DNA of 64,000 nucleotides from assembly GCF_019599265.1 (NCBI RefSeq), contig NZ_JAHZTC010000013.1:1-64000 (forward strand), read 5' to 3'. The DNA comes from Pontibacter sp. HSC-14F20 (GTDB taxonomy: Bacteria > Bacteroidota > Bacteroidia > Cytophagales > Hymenobacteraceae). The translations under genes and the position numbers were made by a program. This document shows positions 53,737 through 62,708 of the stretch, piece by piece. The notes under the pieces were generated by a model that did no database searches, was not told the DNA's origin, and saw only the letters and a list, made by a program, of their open reading frames with translations. The stretch's first letter is position 1; every line of letters starts with the position of its first letter.

Positions 53737-54689
53737 CTAGAATAATCTCAGTTGGTTTCCTCCTGGATCATTTATTGAGATATTACTAAATTTAATCGAT
53801 GGTCTTTTTTGCGCATGTCCATTTATATCAATTCTCTCTACAAATCCCCTAATTAGGCAGTTATTGAAGAGGGCTTGTCTGTAATTTTTAATATAACCTT
53901 CATTTGGATAGCAAGTAATAATGTGTCCATTATATAAAAAACCAAGGTTATTGGCTTTTTCATTACCCCTGGTGATGTATCCATATAATTCTACAAAGTC
54001 ATTATGTTTTAATTCTGGAAATAGGTCTTCTTCAGAATTTTCTTCTTGCAAGAAAATTAATTTATTTTTTAAGTTAACTCTAGCCTCAACTTTTTTATTA
54101 TCCGTGTTATTTTCAGCGTAGCCAACAACAAGCACCCTTTCATTGTCGATAACTTTAGCTAAATTATTGAAAAATGAATCAGGACAATTTGCGAATTGCT
54201 CTAAGTATTCAACAGGAATCCATAATAATTTGCCATCTGGGTTTCTTACTCCTACAAGTTTGTTATGATCTGAAAAGACTACATTATCAAAACGCTTCTT
54301 TTTTAATGTACCAAGATGGGTTGCCAATTTTATAACCCAAGTCATGGCCTTAAATGCATTTTTGAATATATTCTTAAATCCAACATCCTTAAAATTGTTT
54401 TTAGCCATTTTGTTAAGAGCAGGCCCAACATATTGTTTAGCTGCCCAACGTAATCCTGCATTAATTATAAGTTTGTCAAAATTTTCCTGAAAGATGGCTT
54501 CCCAGCTTCCTTTGCGAACTCTAACAGGGTTTCGTATTCTATTTTCTGTAACTCTGGATTTTCATGATTAATGAAGTATCTTAGAGCTACTTCAATACCA
54601 ATTAATGCCTCACCTGCTTTTCTTGCATCTAGATAGCCATCCTCAACTGATTCCCCTTCATACTTTACATAAGCAAAAATTGAATCCAT
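53737..54689 (-). pseudogene. Frameshifted unknown gene in AT-rich DNA
   Basis: Two minus-strand ORFs, 54689-54465 (MDSIFAYVKYEGESVEDGYL) and 54408-53737 (MAKNNFKDVGFKNIFKNAFK), are parts of one gene. The second frame stays open upstream of its Met as GSWEAIFQENFDKLIINAGL and RWAAKQYVGPALNK, and joins the first frame near 54509-54513 (EYETLLEFAK). Loss of one G in an AAGG(G)AAGC context explains the break. The joined protein is about 315 residues. Its start resembles genomic-island proteins with an early YEG...D...A...L.G pattern, but I do not recognise it firmly. The AT content is far above the neighbours and no AGGTATA copies occur, both consistent with horizontal origin. Confidence 0.7.
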
Positions 54690-54814
54690 ATAGTTTAAGT
54701 TTCTTATATATTCTTTAAAATATACAAAAATCTATTAACTTAATCTTAAAACAATACATTAAGGCTATGAAAAAAGTGTAGTATTAATCTATAGATCAGC
54801 TCTCATCAAAGACT

Positions 54815-54848
54815 AAGCAGTCCCGGTACTAATCTCCCAAGACTGCTT
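54815..54848. terminator. Hairpin with T tract
   Basis: AAGCAGTC (54815-54822) pairs with GACTGCTT (54841-54848), an 8-bp stem with an 18-nt loop, followed by tgtttt. It lies between the two decayed genes. Confidence 0.5.
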
Positions 54849-54896
54849 TGTTTTAAAAGTAAAGTGATTCTTTAGATTTGCTGCAACTGCTATACC

Positions 54897-55190
54897 TTAG
54901 CGCTTCCTGTTTTTGTTGAAAGTGTTCCACTTCATTTCATTGATGTCTGAGGTCGTGTTGCCCAAAGGGTAGCCAATGCTAAAGGGTGCACTGCCCGGCC
55001 AGGTATGGCCCCGTTCTCGACCCTAACAAGCGAAACCATAATGCCTTTGTCGCTTAATCCTGAACCGTGACGGAGGTACTGTCCTTTTTATTCGCATCCA
55101 GCACCTTTCTGTTTTCTTTCCGGCCGGCCAGTCCGTTGTGGGTCAGCTAATAGGTATAGGTGGCTGGGGCCGAGGTATAGGCATTTCCGG
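54897..55190 (-). pseudogene. Decayed PHB-depolymerase-like (LpqC) esterase, C-terminal part
   Basis: Minus-strand pieces in shifting frames read THNGLAGRKENRKVLDANKK, then DSTSVTVQ, then LSDKGIMVSLVRVEN, then GHTWPGSAPFSIGYPLGNTT and SDINEMKWNTFNKNRKR with a stop at 54899-54897. The G(G)HTWPG block with the catalytic His and the DIN....W.F end are hallmarks of LpqC/PHB depolymerase family esterases. At least two single-base frameshifts (one in GAACGGGGCC, one after GTTCAGGA) and an in-frame TAG upstream show loss of function. The N-terminal nucleophile part is gone. Confidence 0.65.
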
Positions 55191-55299
55191 GTAGTTTGTC
55201 TGTTATAAAATTTTCTGGCTTAACACTGACATTGCAGCGCAGCGGAATTAATCTTGCTGCGTAATTGTGTATCTTACAACATCATTTATTACACACTGC
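55191..55299. other. Short non-coding leader of the large kinase
   Basis: This stretch lies between the decayed esterase and the PAS kinase. I see no gene or clear promoter box. The kinase frame opens at a GTG (55267), but the ATG at 55300 is preferred. Confidence 0.4.
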
Positions 55300-58200
55300 A
55301 TGCAGCAAGCTATTTTTGCCGGAGGGCATGTTCCGGCAACAGACTTTCAGGTAGTTTTTAACACCTTATCAGGCAATTTTTTGTTGCTGCAACCCAATCC
55401 ACCCCTGTTTACCATACTGGCCGTGAGCGACGAACAGCTGCAACTGACAGGGCAGAACAGGGAAGAATTAGTTGGGAAGAATGTCTTTGAGGCATACCCT
55501 GAGAACCCGGAAGATGCCTCCTCAACGGGTCCCTCCAACTTAAGCGTTTCGCTTGCGAAAGTACTGGAAGACAAAGTGAGCGATCAGATGCCGGTGCTGC
55601 GTTATGATCTGGTAAACGCTGCAGGCATATTTGAAGAGCGGTATTGGAAAACAAGTAATAAGCCGGTGCTGGATGCGAAGGGCAACGTGCTGTATATTTT
55701 GCATGCTCCATCTGAGATCACGGAGCAGGTGATGGCAGAAAGAAAGGCTACTGCCATGCGGGAGATTGAAAAAAAGTACAGTCTGTTTATGCAGGCTCCA
55801 GTAGCAGTCTGCATTGTAACCGGGCCTGAGAATATGGTAGAGCTCGCCAACGAGGAAATACTCACCATACTGGGAAGAACATCCGATATCATTGGCAAGC
55901 CATTATTTGAATCCATTCCGGAAATCACATCGCAAGGTCTCCCGGAATTGCTGGACCAGGTACGTAATACAGGCGTGCCTTTTTATGCGACAGAGTTTCC
56001 TGTCAAACTAATTAAGAATGGGGAGGAAGTTCTCTGCTACTACAATTTTGTATACCAGCCATACTATGCCAACGCAGGCGATACGGCAGCTGCCGGAGTG
56101 TTTAGTGTGGCGCATGACGTCACGGAGCAGGTGCTGGCCCGCAGAAAGGTAGAGGAGAGCGAACAGCAGCTACGATCCTTTATAGAAAGCTCGCACCACC
56201 CCATAGGTGTATACATGGGCAGTGAGATGCGGATACAGTTTGCCAACCAGGCGCTCAAAAACGGTCTGGGCAAAGGCAATGACATTGTGGGCAAGCTCTA
56301 CAAAGAGGTGTTGCCAGAGTTGGAGAACCAGCAGGTGTTCGACCAGCTTGAAACAGTTTATACAACAGGCGTACCTTTCCAAGCCAAAAATCACAAACTG
56401 AACTTGGAGGTGGGCGGAGTGCTGCGGACGCATTTTTTTGATCTTAGCTTTACGCCCCTGTTTAACGCAGCCGGCGAGGTATACGGTGTCATCAACACAG
56501 GGGCGGATGTGACAGAACTCAACCAAGCCCACGAAAGAGCGGCAGAAAGCGAATCCCGTTATCGCACCCTGATCGAGGAAGCACCGATTGCCACCGCACT
56601 TTATCTGGACAAGGATATAAAAATACAGTATGCCAACAAAATCATGCTGGATTATTGGGGAAAAGACAGCGCTGTAGTTGGGAAAACACTTCGCCAGGCA
56701 TTGCCGGAGTTAGAGGGCCAGCCGTTCTCCGACTTATTGGAGACCGTTTTCAGGACCGGGCAAACCTATGTTGGTGCTAAAGAAAGAGCGGAACTGGAAA
56801 TAGATGGCCGCTTACAGACTGCTTACTTCAACTATACCTATAAACCGCTTTTTAACAAAGAAGGCGAAGTTTACGGTATCCACCACACAGCCGTGGATGT
56901 CACAGAAGAGGTACTGGTCCAAAAGCGATTAGCGGAAAGCGAGTCACGTTTCCGGAATATGATCAAGCAGTCACCCGTCGCCATCGCTTTAACATGGGGC
57001 TGCGACATGGTGTTTGAGAACGTAAACGCGCCCATGCTGCATATTATGGGCAGAGAGTCGGCAGACGAAGTGAACGGGAAGAAATTAGTGGAGGCGCTGC
57101 CAGAGGTGAAGGACCAGTCGGTGCTGGAAATTGTACGTGAAGTGCTGCAAACAGGAAAGACCAGAACCGGGAACGAAGTGTTGGTCCATTTGTTGAAAAA
57201 CGGGAAAGTGGAACCGCACTATTTGAATCTGTCTTACACACCGCTGATGGAAGAAGGCGAAGTGACCGGCGTAATACATGTAGCGCTTGATGTAACAGAA
57301 CAGGTACAGGCCAGAAAAAAAATTGAACAAAGCGCCCGGGACCTGCAGAATCTGGCCAACGCCATGCCGCAGCTCGTCTGGATCGCCGAACCAAAAGGGA
57401 CAGTGACCTACTACAACGACAGAGTATCTGAGTTTTCGGGGGCCAGGCAACTGCCGAACGGTGTATGGCACTGGGAGAGCATTCTTATTGGAGAGGATGA
57501 GCAGTCAACGGTAGAGGCCTGGAAGAAGGCTGTGCAGACGGGTATGCCTTATGAGATTGAGCACAGGTTGCGGGTGCGGGACGGCAGTTATCGCTGGCAC
57601 CTGAGCCGCGCACTTCCTCAACGCGACAGTGAGGGCAAAGTGACAGCATGGTTCGGAACGGCCACCGATGTGCACGAGCGGAAGGAACAACAGGAGGCAT
57701 TGGAAGTAAACAACAGACACCTGATCAGCATCAACAACGACCTGGATAATTTTATTTATACCGCCTCCCACGATCTGAAGGCTCCCATCCTCAATATCGA
57801 AGGTCTGCTGGCGCTCCTACCTGAAGGGTACACCGCCATAGGCGATCAGAACAGTGACACACAGTTGATTCTGGACATGATGAAGGGCTCTGTGGAGCGC
57901 TTCAAGAAAACCATCGACAGCCTGACGGAGGTGGCCAAGCTTCAGCAGCAGAACGAAATCAATGTCGAGTTAGTGGATGTGGCGGAGGTGATCAAAGAAG
58001 TGACCCTGGACCTGGCGCCCCAGATAAAATCCACCCAGGCTGTGCTGGAAACGAATGTAGCGCCGCACACGGCTATCCACATCTCCGGCAAGAACATGCG
58101 GAGCGTGGTATACAACCTGCTCTCCAATGCCATCAAGTACCGCGCTGCTGATCGAATCCCCCGGGTTCAGATCAGTTGCCATACAGAAGACCAGTTCCAT

Positions 58201-58410
58201 GTGCTGACTTTTGCCGATAACGGGCTCGGCATGACTCCCGGTCAGCGAAAAGGCCTTTTTACTATGTTCAAACGTTTTCACGACCATGTGGAAGGCACTG
58301 GCATCGGGCTTTATATGGTCAAGAAGATAGTGGAAAATACAGACGGAAGGATAGAAGTGGAGAGCAAACAAAACGTTGGGACCACCTTTCGGGTTTACTT
58401 ACCAGCTTAA
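55300..58410 (+). CDS. Large multi-PAS cytoplasmic histidine kinase
   Basis: This is a kinase of about 1036 residues without membrane segments. About six PAS domains follow each other, seen from the repeated ends GVFSVAHDVTEQV, GVINTGADVTEL, GIHHTAVDVTEEV, GVIHVALDVTEQV and AWFGTATDVHERK. The HisKA H-box is YTASHDLKAPILN and the HATPase domain has NLLSNAIKY, DNGLGM and GTGIGLYMVKK. No receiver domain is fused and no regulator gene is adjacent. The last 200 residues closely resemble the kinase at 46344, so the two are paralogues with different sensor loads. Confidence 0.93.
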   Translation: MQQAIFAGGHVPATDFQVVFNTLSGNFLLLQPNPPLFTILAVSDEQLQLTGQNREELVGKNVFEAYPENPEDASSTGPSNLSVSLAKVLEDKVSDQMPVLRYDLVNAAGIFEERYWKTSNKPVLDAKGNVLYILHAPSEITEQVMAERKATAMREIEKKYSLFMQAPVAVCIVTGPENMVELANEEILTILGRTSDIIGKPLFESIPEITSQGLPELLDQVRNTGVPFYATEFPVKLIKNGEEVLCYYNFVYQPYYANAGDTAAAGVFSVAHDVTEQVLARRKVEESEQQLRSFIESSHHPIGVYMGSEMRIQFANQALKNGLGKGNDIVGKLYKEVLPELENQQVFDQLETVYTTGVPFQAKNHKLNLEVGGVLRTHFFDLSFTPLFNAAGEVYGVINTGADVTELNQAHERAAESESRYRTLIEEAPIATALYLDKDIKIQYANKIMLDYWGKDSAVVGKTLRQALPELEGQPFSDLLETVFRTGQTYVGAKERAELEIDGRLQTAYFNYTYKPLFNKEGEVYGIHHTAVDVTEEVLVQKRLAESESRFRNMIKQSPVAIALTWGCDMVFENVNAPMLHIMGRESADEVNGKKLVEALPEVKDQSVLEIVREVLQTGKTRTGNEVLVHLLKNGKVEPHYLNLSYTPLMEEGEVTGVIHVALDVTEQVQARKKIEQSARDLQNLANAMPQLVWIAEPKGTVTYYNDRVSEFSGARQLPNGVWHWESILIGEDEQSTVEAWKKAVQTGMPYEIEHRLRVRDGSYRWHLSRALPQRDSEGKVTAWFGTATDVHERKEQQEALEVNNRHLISINNDLDNFIYTASHDLKAPILNIEGLLALLPEGYTAIGDQNSDTQLILDMMKGSVERFKKTIDSLTEVAKLQQQNEINVELVDVAEVIKEVTLDLAPQIKSTQAVLETNVAPHTAIHISGKNMRSVVYNLLSNAIKYRAADRIPRVQISCHTEDQFHVLTFADNGLGMTPGQRKGLFTMFKRFHDHVEGTGIGLYMVKKIVENTDGRIEVESKQNVGTTFRVYLPA

Positions 58411-58540
58411 GCTGATCTGAGGGAAAAGCGGCTTAGGGCAGTAGTGTACTAATTATACCTGCCGTCGGAGAGCAGCTTTAGGCGCAGAAAATCCTGATCC
58501 TATATGCCCCTTCCGGGTCAGGTGAAAGCTAAACCCCAGA

Positions 58541-58598
58541 TGTCACGTAAATGACAGGAGGGTGTCACAGGATGTCCTGATTTACTACCCTAGCTTTG
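58541..58598 (+). promoter_or_regulatory. Candidate promoter and operator of the serine hydrolase gene
   Basis: TAGCTTTG (58591-58598) fits the Bacteroidota -7 consensus TAnnTTTG and places transcription just before the ATG at 58623. Upstream lie two short inverted repeats, TGTCAcgtaaaTGACA (58541-58556) and CAGGAtgTCCTG (58568-58579), which could be operator sites. No clear -33 box is present. Confidence 0.4.
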
Positions 58599-58622
58599 GC
58601 TCTATACTTCATCACGCCTAAA

Positions 58623-59846
58623 ATGGAAAGCGGCATGTTAAAATCAATCCTGCTCTTACTACCGACCTTACTTATTGGCAGCACTGCGCTGTTTGGGCAG
58701 GCCAGAAAAATTCAGCAGCTGGATGGCAGCTACATTTCGGCCCGGGAAATAGATAAGGTGGCGGAGCGATTGATGGACACAGCAAATGTGACAGGATTGG
58801 CGATCTCGATTCTGAATGAAGGCCAAAGCGTATACCAGAAGGCTTTTGGGTTCAGCAACTACGACACAAAAGACACCCTCAGCAGCAACACCATTTTTTA
58901 CGGCGCTTCGCTGAGCAAAGCTGTTTTCGCTGTGCTGGTGATGCAGTTGGTAGAAGAAGGCGTGATCGAGCTCGATACCCCGCTCCAGCATTACCTCCCA
59001 AAGCCGCTTCCGGACTATACCTTTACCAAAAGCTGGCGTGGCTACCACGACCTGAAAGGCGACACCAGGTATAAGGCCATCACGGCTCGCATGTGCCTGG
59101 CGCATACCACTGGTTTTCCGAACTGGCGTTTTTTAACAGAGAAGGGCTACGACGCGAAGGGGAAGCTGTATTTTCAGTTTGAACCCGGAACCCGCTACAG
59201 TTACTCCGGAGAAGGAATGAGCCTGCTTCAGTTTGTGCTGGAGCAACTTAGCGGGCAGGGCCTGGAAGAAATGGCGCAGGAACGCATTTTTAAACCGCTT
59301 GGCATGAGCGGGACCAGTTACATTTATGTGTGGCAGCCGGGGCAGGAAAAGCAATACGCCTACGCGCATGACAACAAACAGCACGTACTCCCCAAAGACG
59401 AGGTAGATGATGCCGGTGCAGCAGGCAGTATGGGCACTACACAGGCAGATTACACGAAATTTCTAGCTGCTATCCTGAACCAGAAATTGCTGAAAAAAGA
59501 GTCTATGCGGGAGCTCTTTACACAACAGGTAGCGATCAGGAGCAAGCGCCAGTTCGGACCTCTGGCACAAATTGAAACAGACGAAAACAGGAACATCGAC
59601 TTAGGCTACGGCTTGGGATGGAGCGTGCTGAAATCACCTCATGGTGTGGGCGCTTTCAAAGAAGGACATTCAGAAGGCTACCAGCACTATTCCATTATTT
59701 TCCCGGAAACAGGCACCGGAATTCTGATCCTGACAAACAGCGATAACGGGGAGCGCATCATTAAGGAATTACTCGAAAAAACGATTGGCGATACCTTCAC
59801 GCCCTGGCAATGGGAAAATTACATCCCCTATGATTTTAAAAAGTAA
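58623..59846 (+). CDS. Serine hydrolase of the class C beta-lactamase fold
   Basis: From the ATG at 58623 (MESGMLKSILLLL) the protein has a signal peptide (ending LFGQA) and a beta-lactamase/PBP-like domain. SxxK is SLSK in FYGASLSKAVFAV, YxN-like is YSG in RYSYSGEGMSL, and the third motif is HSEG. These fit the DD-peptidase/esterase group (PF00144) rather than a proven beta-lactamase. The frame opens earlier at a TTG (58596), but that codon lies inside the -7 element. Confidence 0.9.
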   Translation: MESGMLKSILLLLPTLLIGSTALFGQARKIQQLDGSYISAREIDKVAERLMDTANVTGLAISILNEGQSVYQKAFGFSNYDTKDTLSSNTIFYGASLSKAVFAVLVMQLVEEGVIELDTPLQHYLPKPLPDYTFTKSWRGYHDLKGDTRYKAITARMCLAHTTGFPNWRFLTEKGYDAKGKLYFQFEPGTRYSYSGEGMSLLQFVLEQLSGQGLEEMAQERIFKPLGMSGTSYIYVWQPGQEKQYAYAHDNKQHVLPKDEVDDAGAAGSMGTTQADYTKFLAAILNQKLLKKESMRELFTQQVAIRSKRQFGPLAQIETDENRNIDLGYGLGWSVLKSPHGVGAFKEGHSEGYQHYSIIFPETGTGILILTNSDNGERIIKELLEKTIGDTFTPWQWENYIPYDFKK

Positions 59847-59983
59847 AGGGAGCGAAGCGCAGTGCCCATCCTGGTGCCTTTAGCTAAATGAGTATTGGAA
59901 GCCCTCCCGTGTACACCTCCAAAATGGAAAATTAGCTTCTTTCTCGTAATTTTAAGCTTTTATAGCCTCGATGAAAAGCCGTC

Positions 59984-60015
59984 TATACCTCATGCTGGAG
60001 GAATTGGCAGGTATA
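59984..60015. repeat. Inverted pair of the TATACCT motif
   Basis: TATACCT (59984-59990) and AGGTATA (60009-60015) face each other with an 18-nt loop in the 258-bp gap between the hydrolase and hrpB. No T tract follows. Confidence 0.65.
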
Positions 60016-60104
60016 AACTCCTTTCCTCATAAGGGAATGGCCGGTCAAAAATTCCGTAAGTATAGAAAATAAGTACTCCTAAACCCATTAACATTTAAAT
60101 TCTC

Positions 60105-62564
60105 TTGCCTTTCGACCCATTTACCATAGACTTACCCGTTCGGGAAATCATACCTGCCGTAAGAGAGCATCTGTCGGCGCAGAACACTTTGATTGTAAAT
60201 GCCCCTCCGGGAGCCGGTAAAAGCACCTTGCTGCCGCTGGCGATACTAGACGAGCCCTGGCTGAAAGATCAGAAGATCATCATGCTGGAGCCCCGGCGCC
60301 TGGCGGCCAAAACCATTGCCGAGCGCCTGGCGCAGCTGCTGGGCGAGGAGGTAGGCCAGACCGTCGGTTATCGCATCCGCTTCGAGACGCGCATTTCCGA
60401 CAAGACCCGCATCGAGGTCGTGACCGAAGGCATCCTCACCCGCATGATCCACAGCGACCGCTCCCTCACAGGTATAGGCATCGTGATCTTCGATGAATTT
60501 CATGAGCGTAGCATTCATGCCGATGTGGCCATGGCGCTGAGCCGCGAGGCGCAGCAGGCACTTCGTCCGGATTTGCGCATTATGGTGATGTCGGCCACGC
60601 TGGACATGCCACAGCTCACGAGTCTGCTCAAGGCCCCGGTGGCGCAAAGCATGGGGCGGCAATACCCCATCGAAACCTTTTACACCGGTGACGCCGACGA
60701 CCGCATGCTACCTGAGATGACGGCCAAAGTAGTGGTGCAGGCGGCAAAGGAGCAGGATGGGGATATCCTCGTGTTCCTGCCCGGCGAAAACGACATCCGC
60801 AAAGTAGAAGAACTCCTGCGCAGGCAGCTGCGCGAATTCAGAATTCACCCGCTGTTCGGGATGCTGCCTTTCGGTAAACAGTACGCCGCCATTATGCCTG
60901 ACCGCGAAGGCAGGCGCAAAGTAGTGCTGGCGACCAGCATCGCCGAGACCAGTTTGACGATAGAAGGCATTTCGGTAGTGGTGGATACGGGCTTTGGCAA
61001 AACCTCCCGCTTCGATCCGAAGTCCGGCTTGTCCCGCCTCGAAACGGTGCGCATCTCCAAAGACGCCGCCGACCAGCGTGCCGGTCGTGCCGGTCGTTTG
61101 GGGCCCGGCACCGCCTACCGCATGTGGAGCAAAACCACGCAGGAGCGCATGGCCCCGCACCGAACTCCCGAGATCATGGAAGCCGATTTGTCGAACCTAG
61201 TGCTCGACATGGCGCAGTGGGGCATCACGGATATCCGGGGCCTGACCTGGCTGAACCCGCCGCCGCGTGCCGCCCTGCAATATGCCACCGAGATGTTGCA
61301 CCAGCTGCAGGCGCTGGAGCATGGCCGCATTACAGAGCACGGCAAGCGTATGCACACGCTGCCCTGTCACCCACGCATTGCGCATATGCTGCTCAAAGCT
61401 GAGGAAACAGAACAGGTGCCACTGGCCTCCGACATAGCCGCTGTGCTGGAAGAACGCGACCCGCTGGACCGAAACGCCGGCATCGACATTAATTTAAGAG
61501 TGGAAGCCCTCCGTAGGTATAGAAAAGAACAGGGACAGGGGAAGCGTTTTGCCAAGATCGAGAAGATCGCCCGTTCGTACCGCTCTTTGTTCGTGGTTGA
61601 GCCGGACAACGGCAGCTTCGACGACTATGAAACCGGTGTGCTGCTGGCGCATTGCTACCCCGAGCGCATTGCCTACGCCCGCCCCGGCAACAACGCGCAG
61701 TTTCAACTGGCCAGCGGCCAATACGCCGCCGCCGGCCACCGCGATGACCTGGCTCACGAGTCCTGGCTGGCCGTAGCGCACATGCATGCCGGCTCCGGTG
61801 ATAACCCGGGCCGTATTTTCCTGGCCTCGCCGCTCAATCCCCGCGACCTGTCTCCGCTGTTGAAGCAGCAGGAAAGTTACCACTGGGACCTAAACGACGG
61901 CGAGCTTACCGCTTCACTAGACACCCGCATTGGAAGCATCGTGCTGCAAAGCAAACCGCTGCCACCACCCAACGAGAAGCACCGTGTACCGGCCATTTCC
62001 GAGGCCATCAAAGTAGAAGGCGAGCACCTGCTGGACTTCAACCACGAGTTAACGCAATGGCAAAACCGTGTGCTGAGTTTAAGAAAATGGCGCCCCTCCG
62101 AGTTCTGGCCTGATGTGAGTACCAGTACCTTGCTGCTAACGAACTGGGATTGGCTGAAGCCTTACCTCTTCGACATCGAGCACCCGGATGAATTGATGGA
62201 GCTGGAACTGCTACCAATCCTGGAAAAGCAGTTCCTGAACGAAGAGCAGCTGGCAAGGTTGGAGGTATTGGCTCCTGCAAAATTAATTTTGCCGGATGGT
62301 TCAGGTATAGAGCTATCGTATAAAGCGGATGGTTCTCAGCCAAAGCTGGAGATCCAGCTGCAGGACGTGCTGGGCTGGGAGGAGAGCCCGATGGTAGACG
62401 AAGGCGAAATGACCGTAGAACTGGCTTTGCTTACCCCGGAGCTAAAGCCGATCACCACCGTGTCGGACCTGGCGAGCTTCTGGAAAGGGAATTACCGGGT
62501 GATCAAACGGCAGCTGGAAGTGGTGTTTCCGGAAGTGAATTGGGAGAGGGGTAGTGGCCAATAA
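60105..62564 (+). CDS. hrpB: ATP-dependent helicase HrpB
   Basis: The 819-residue DEAH-type helicase has motif I APPGAGKST, motif II DEFHERS, motif V VLATSIAETSLTIEGI and motif VI QRAGRAGR. The HrpB-specific C-terminal half follows (from about 430, ending WERGSGQ). The role in bacteria is poorly known (RNA metabolism, stress). The start is TTG at 60105 (PFDPFTIDLP); the N-terminal alignment with the family (LPVREIIPAVREHLSAQNTL) leaves little room for another. Confidence 0.95.
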   Translation: MPFDPFTIDLPVREIIPAVREHLSAQNTLIVNAPPGAGKSTLLPLAILDEPWLKDQKIIMLEPRRLAAKTIAERLAQLLGEEVGQTVGYRIRFETRISDKTRIEVVTEGILTRMIHSDRSLTGIGIVIFDEFHERSIHADVAMALSREAQQALRPDLRIMVMSATLDMPQLTSLLKAPVAQSMGRQYPIETFYTGDADDRMLPEMTAKVVVQAAKEQDGDILVFLPGENDIRKVEELLRRQLREFRIHPLFGMLPFGKQYAAIMPDREGRRKVVLATSIAETSLTIEGISVVVDTGFGKTSRFDPKSGLSRLETVRISKDAADQRAGRAGRLGPGTAYRMWSKTTQERMAPHRTPEIMEADLSNLVLDMAQWGITDIRGLTWLNPPPRAALQYATEMLHQLQALEHGRITEHGKRMHTLPCHPRIAHMLLKAEETEQVPLASDIAAVLEERDPLDRNAGIDINLRVEALRRYRKEQGQGKRFAKIEKIARSYRSLFVVEPDNGSFDDYETGVLLAHCYPERIAYARPGNNAQFQLASGQYAAAGHRDDLAHESWLAVAHMHAGSGDNPGRIFLASPLNPRDLSPLLKQQESYHWDLNDGELTASLDTRIGSIVLQSKPLPPPNEKHRVPAISEAIKVEGEHLLDFNHELTQWQNRVLSLRKWRPSEFWPDVSTSTLLLTNWDWLKPYLFDIEHPDELMELELLPILEKQFLNEEQLARLEVLAPAKLILPDGSGIELSYKADGSQPKLEIQLQDVLGWEESPMVDEGEMTVELALLTPELKPITTVSDLASFWKGNYRVIKRQLEVVFPEVNWERGSGQ

Positions 62565-62649
62565 AAAAATCGAAAGTGCCTGCTAACGATTACACCCCTA
62601 TAATCCTCTCAAGGAGATAATCTCTGAGCACGAAACGGCATTACTATAA

Positions 62650-62686
62650 CAAGAAAAGAGACGCTGCACCAGCGTCTCTTTTCTTG
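62650..62686. terminator. Very long perfect bidirectional terminator
   Basis: CAAGAAAAGAGACGCTG and its complement (62650-62666, 62670-62686) form a perfect 17-bp stem, extendable to 19, with a 3-nt loop and T tract. It separates convergent hrpB and the symporter. Confidence 0.92.
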
Positions 62687-62708
62687 TTTATAACCCTTAA
62701 CTGCGCAG

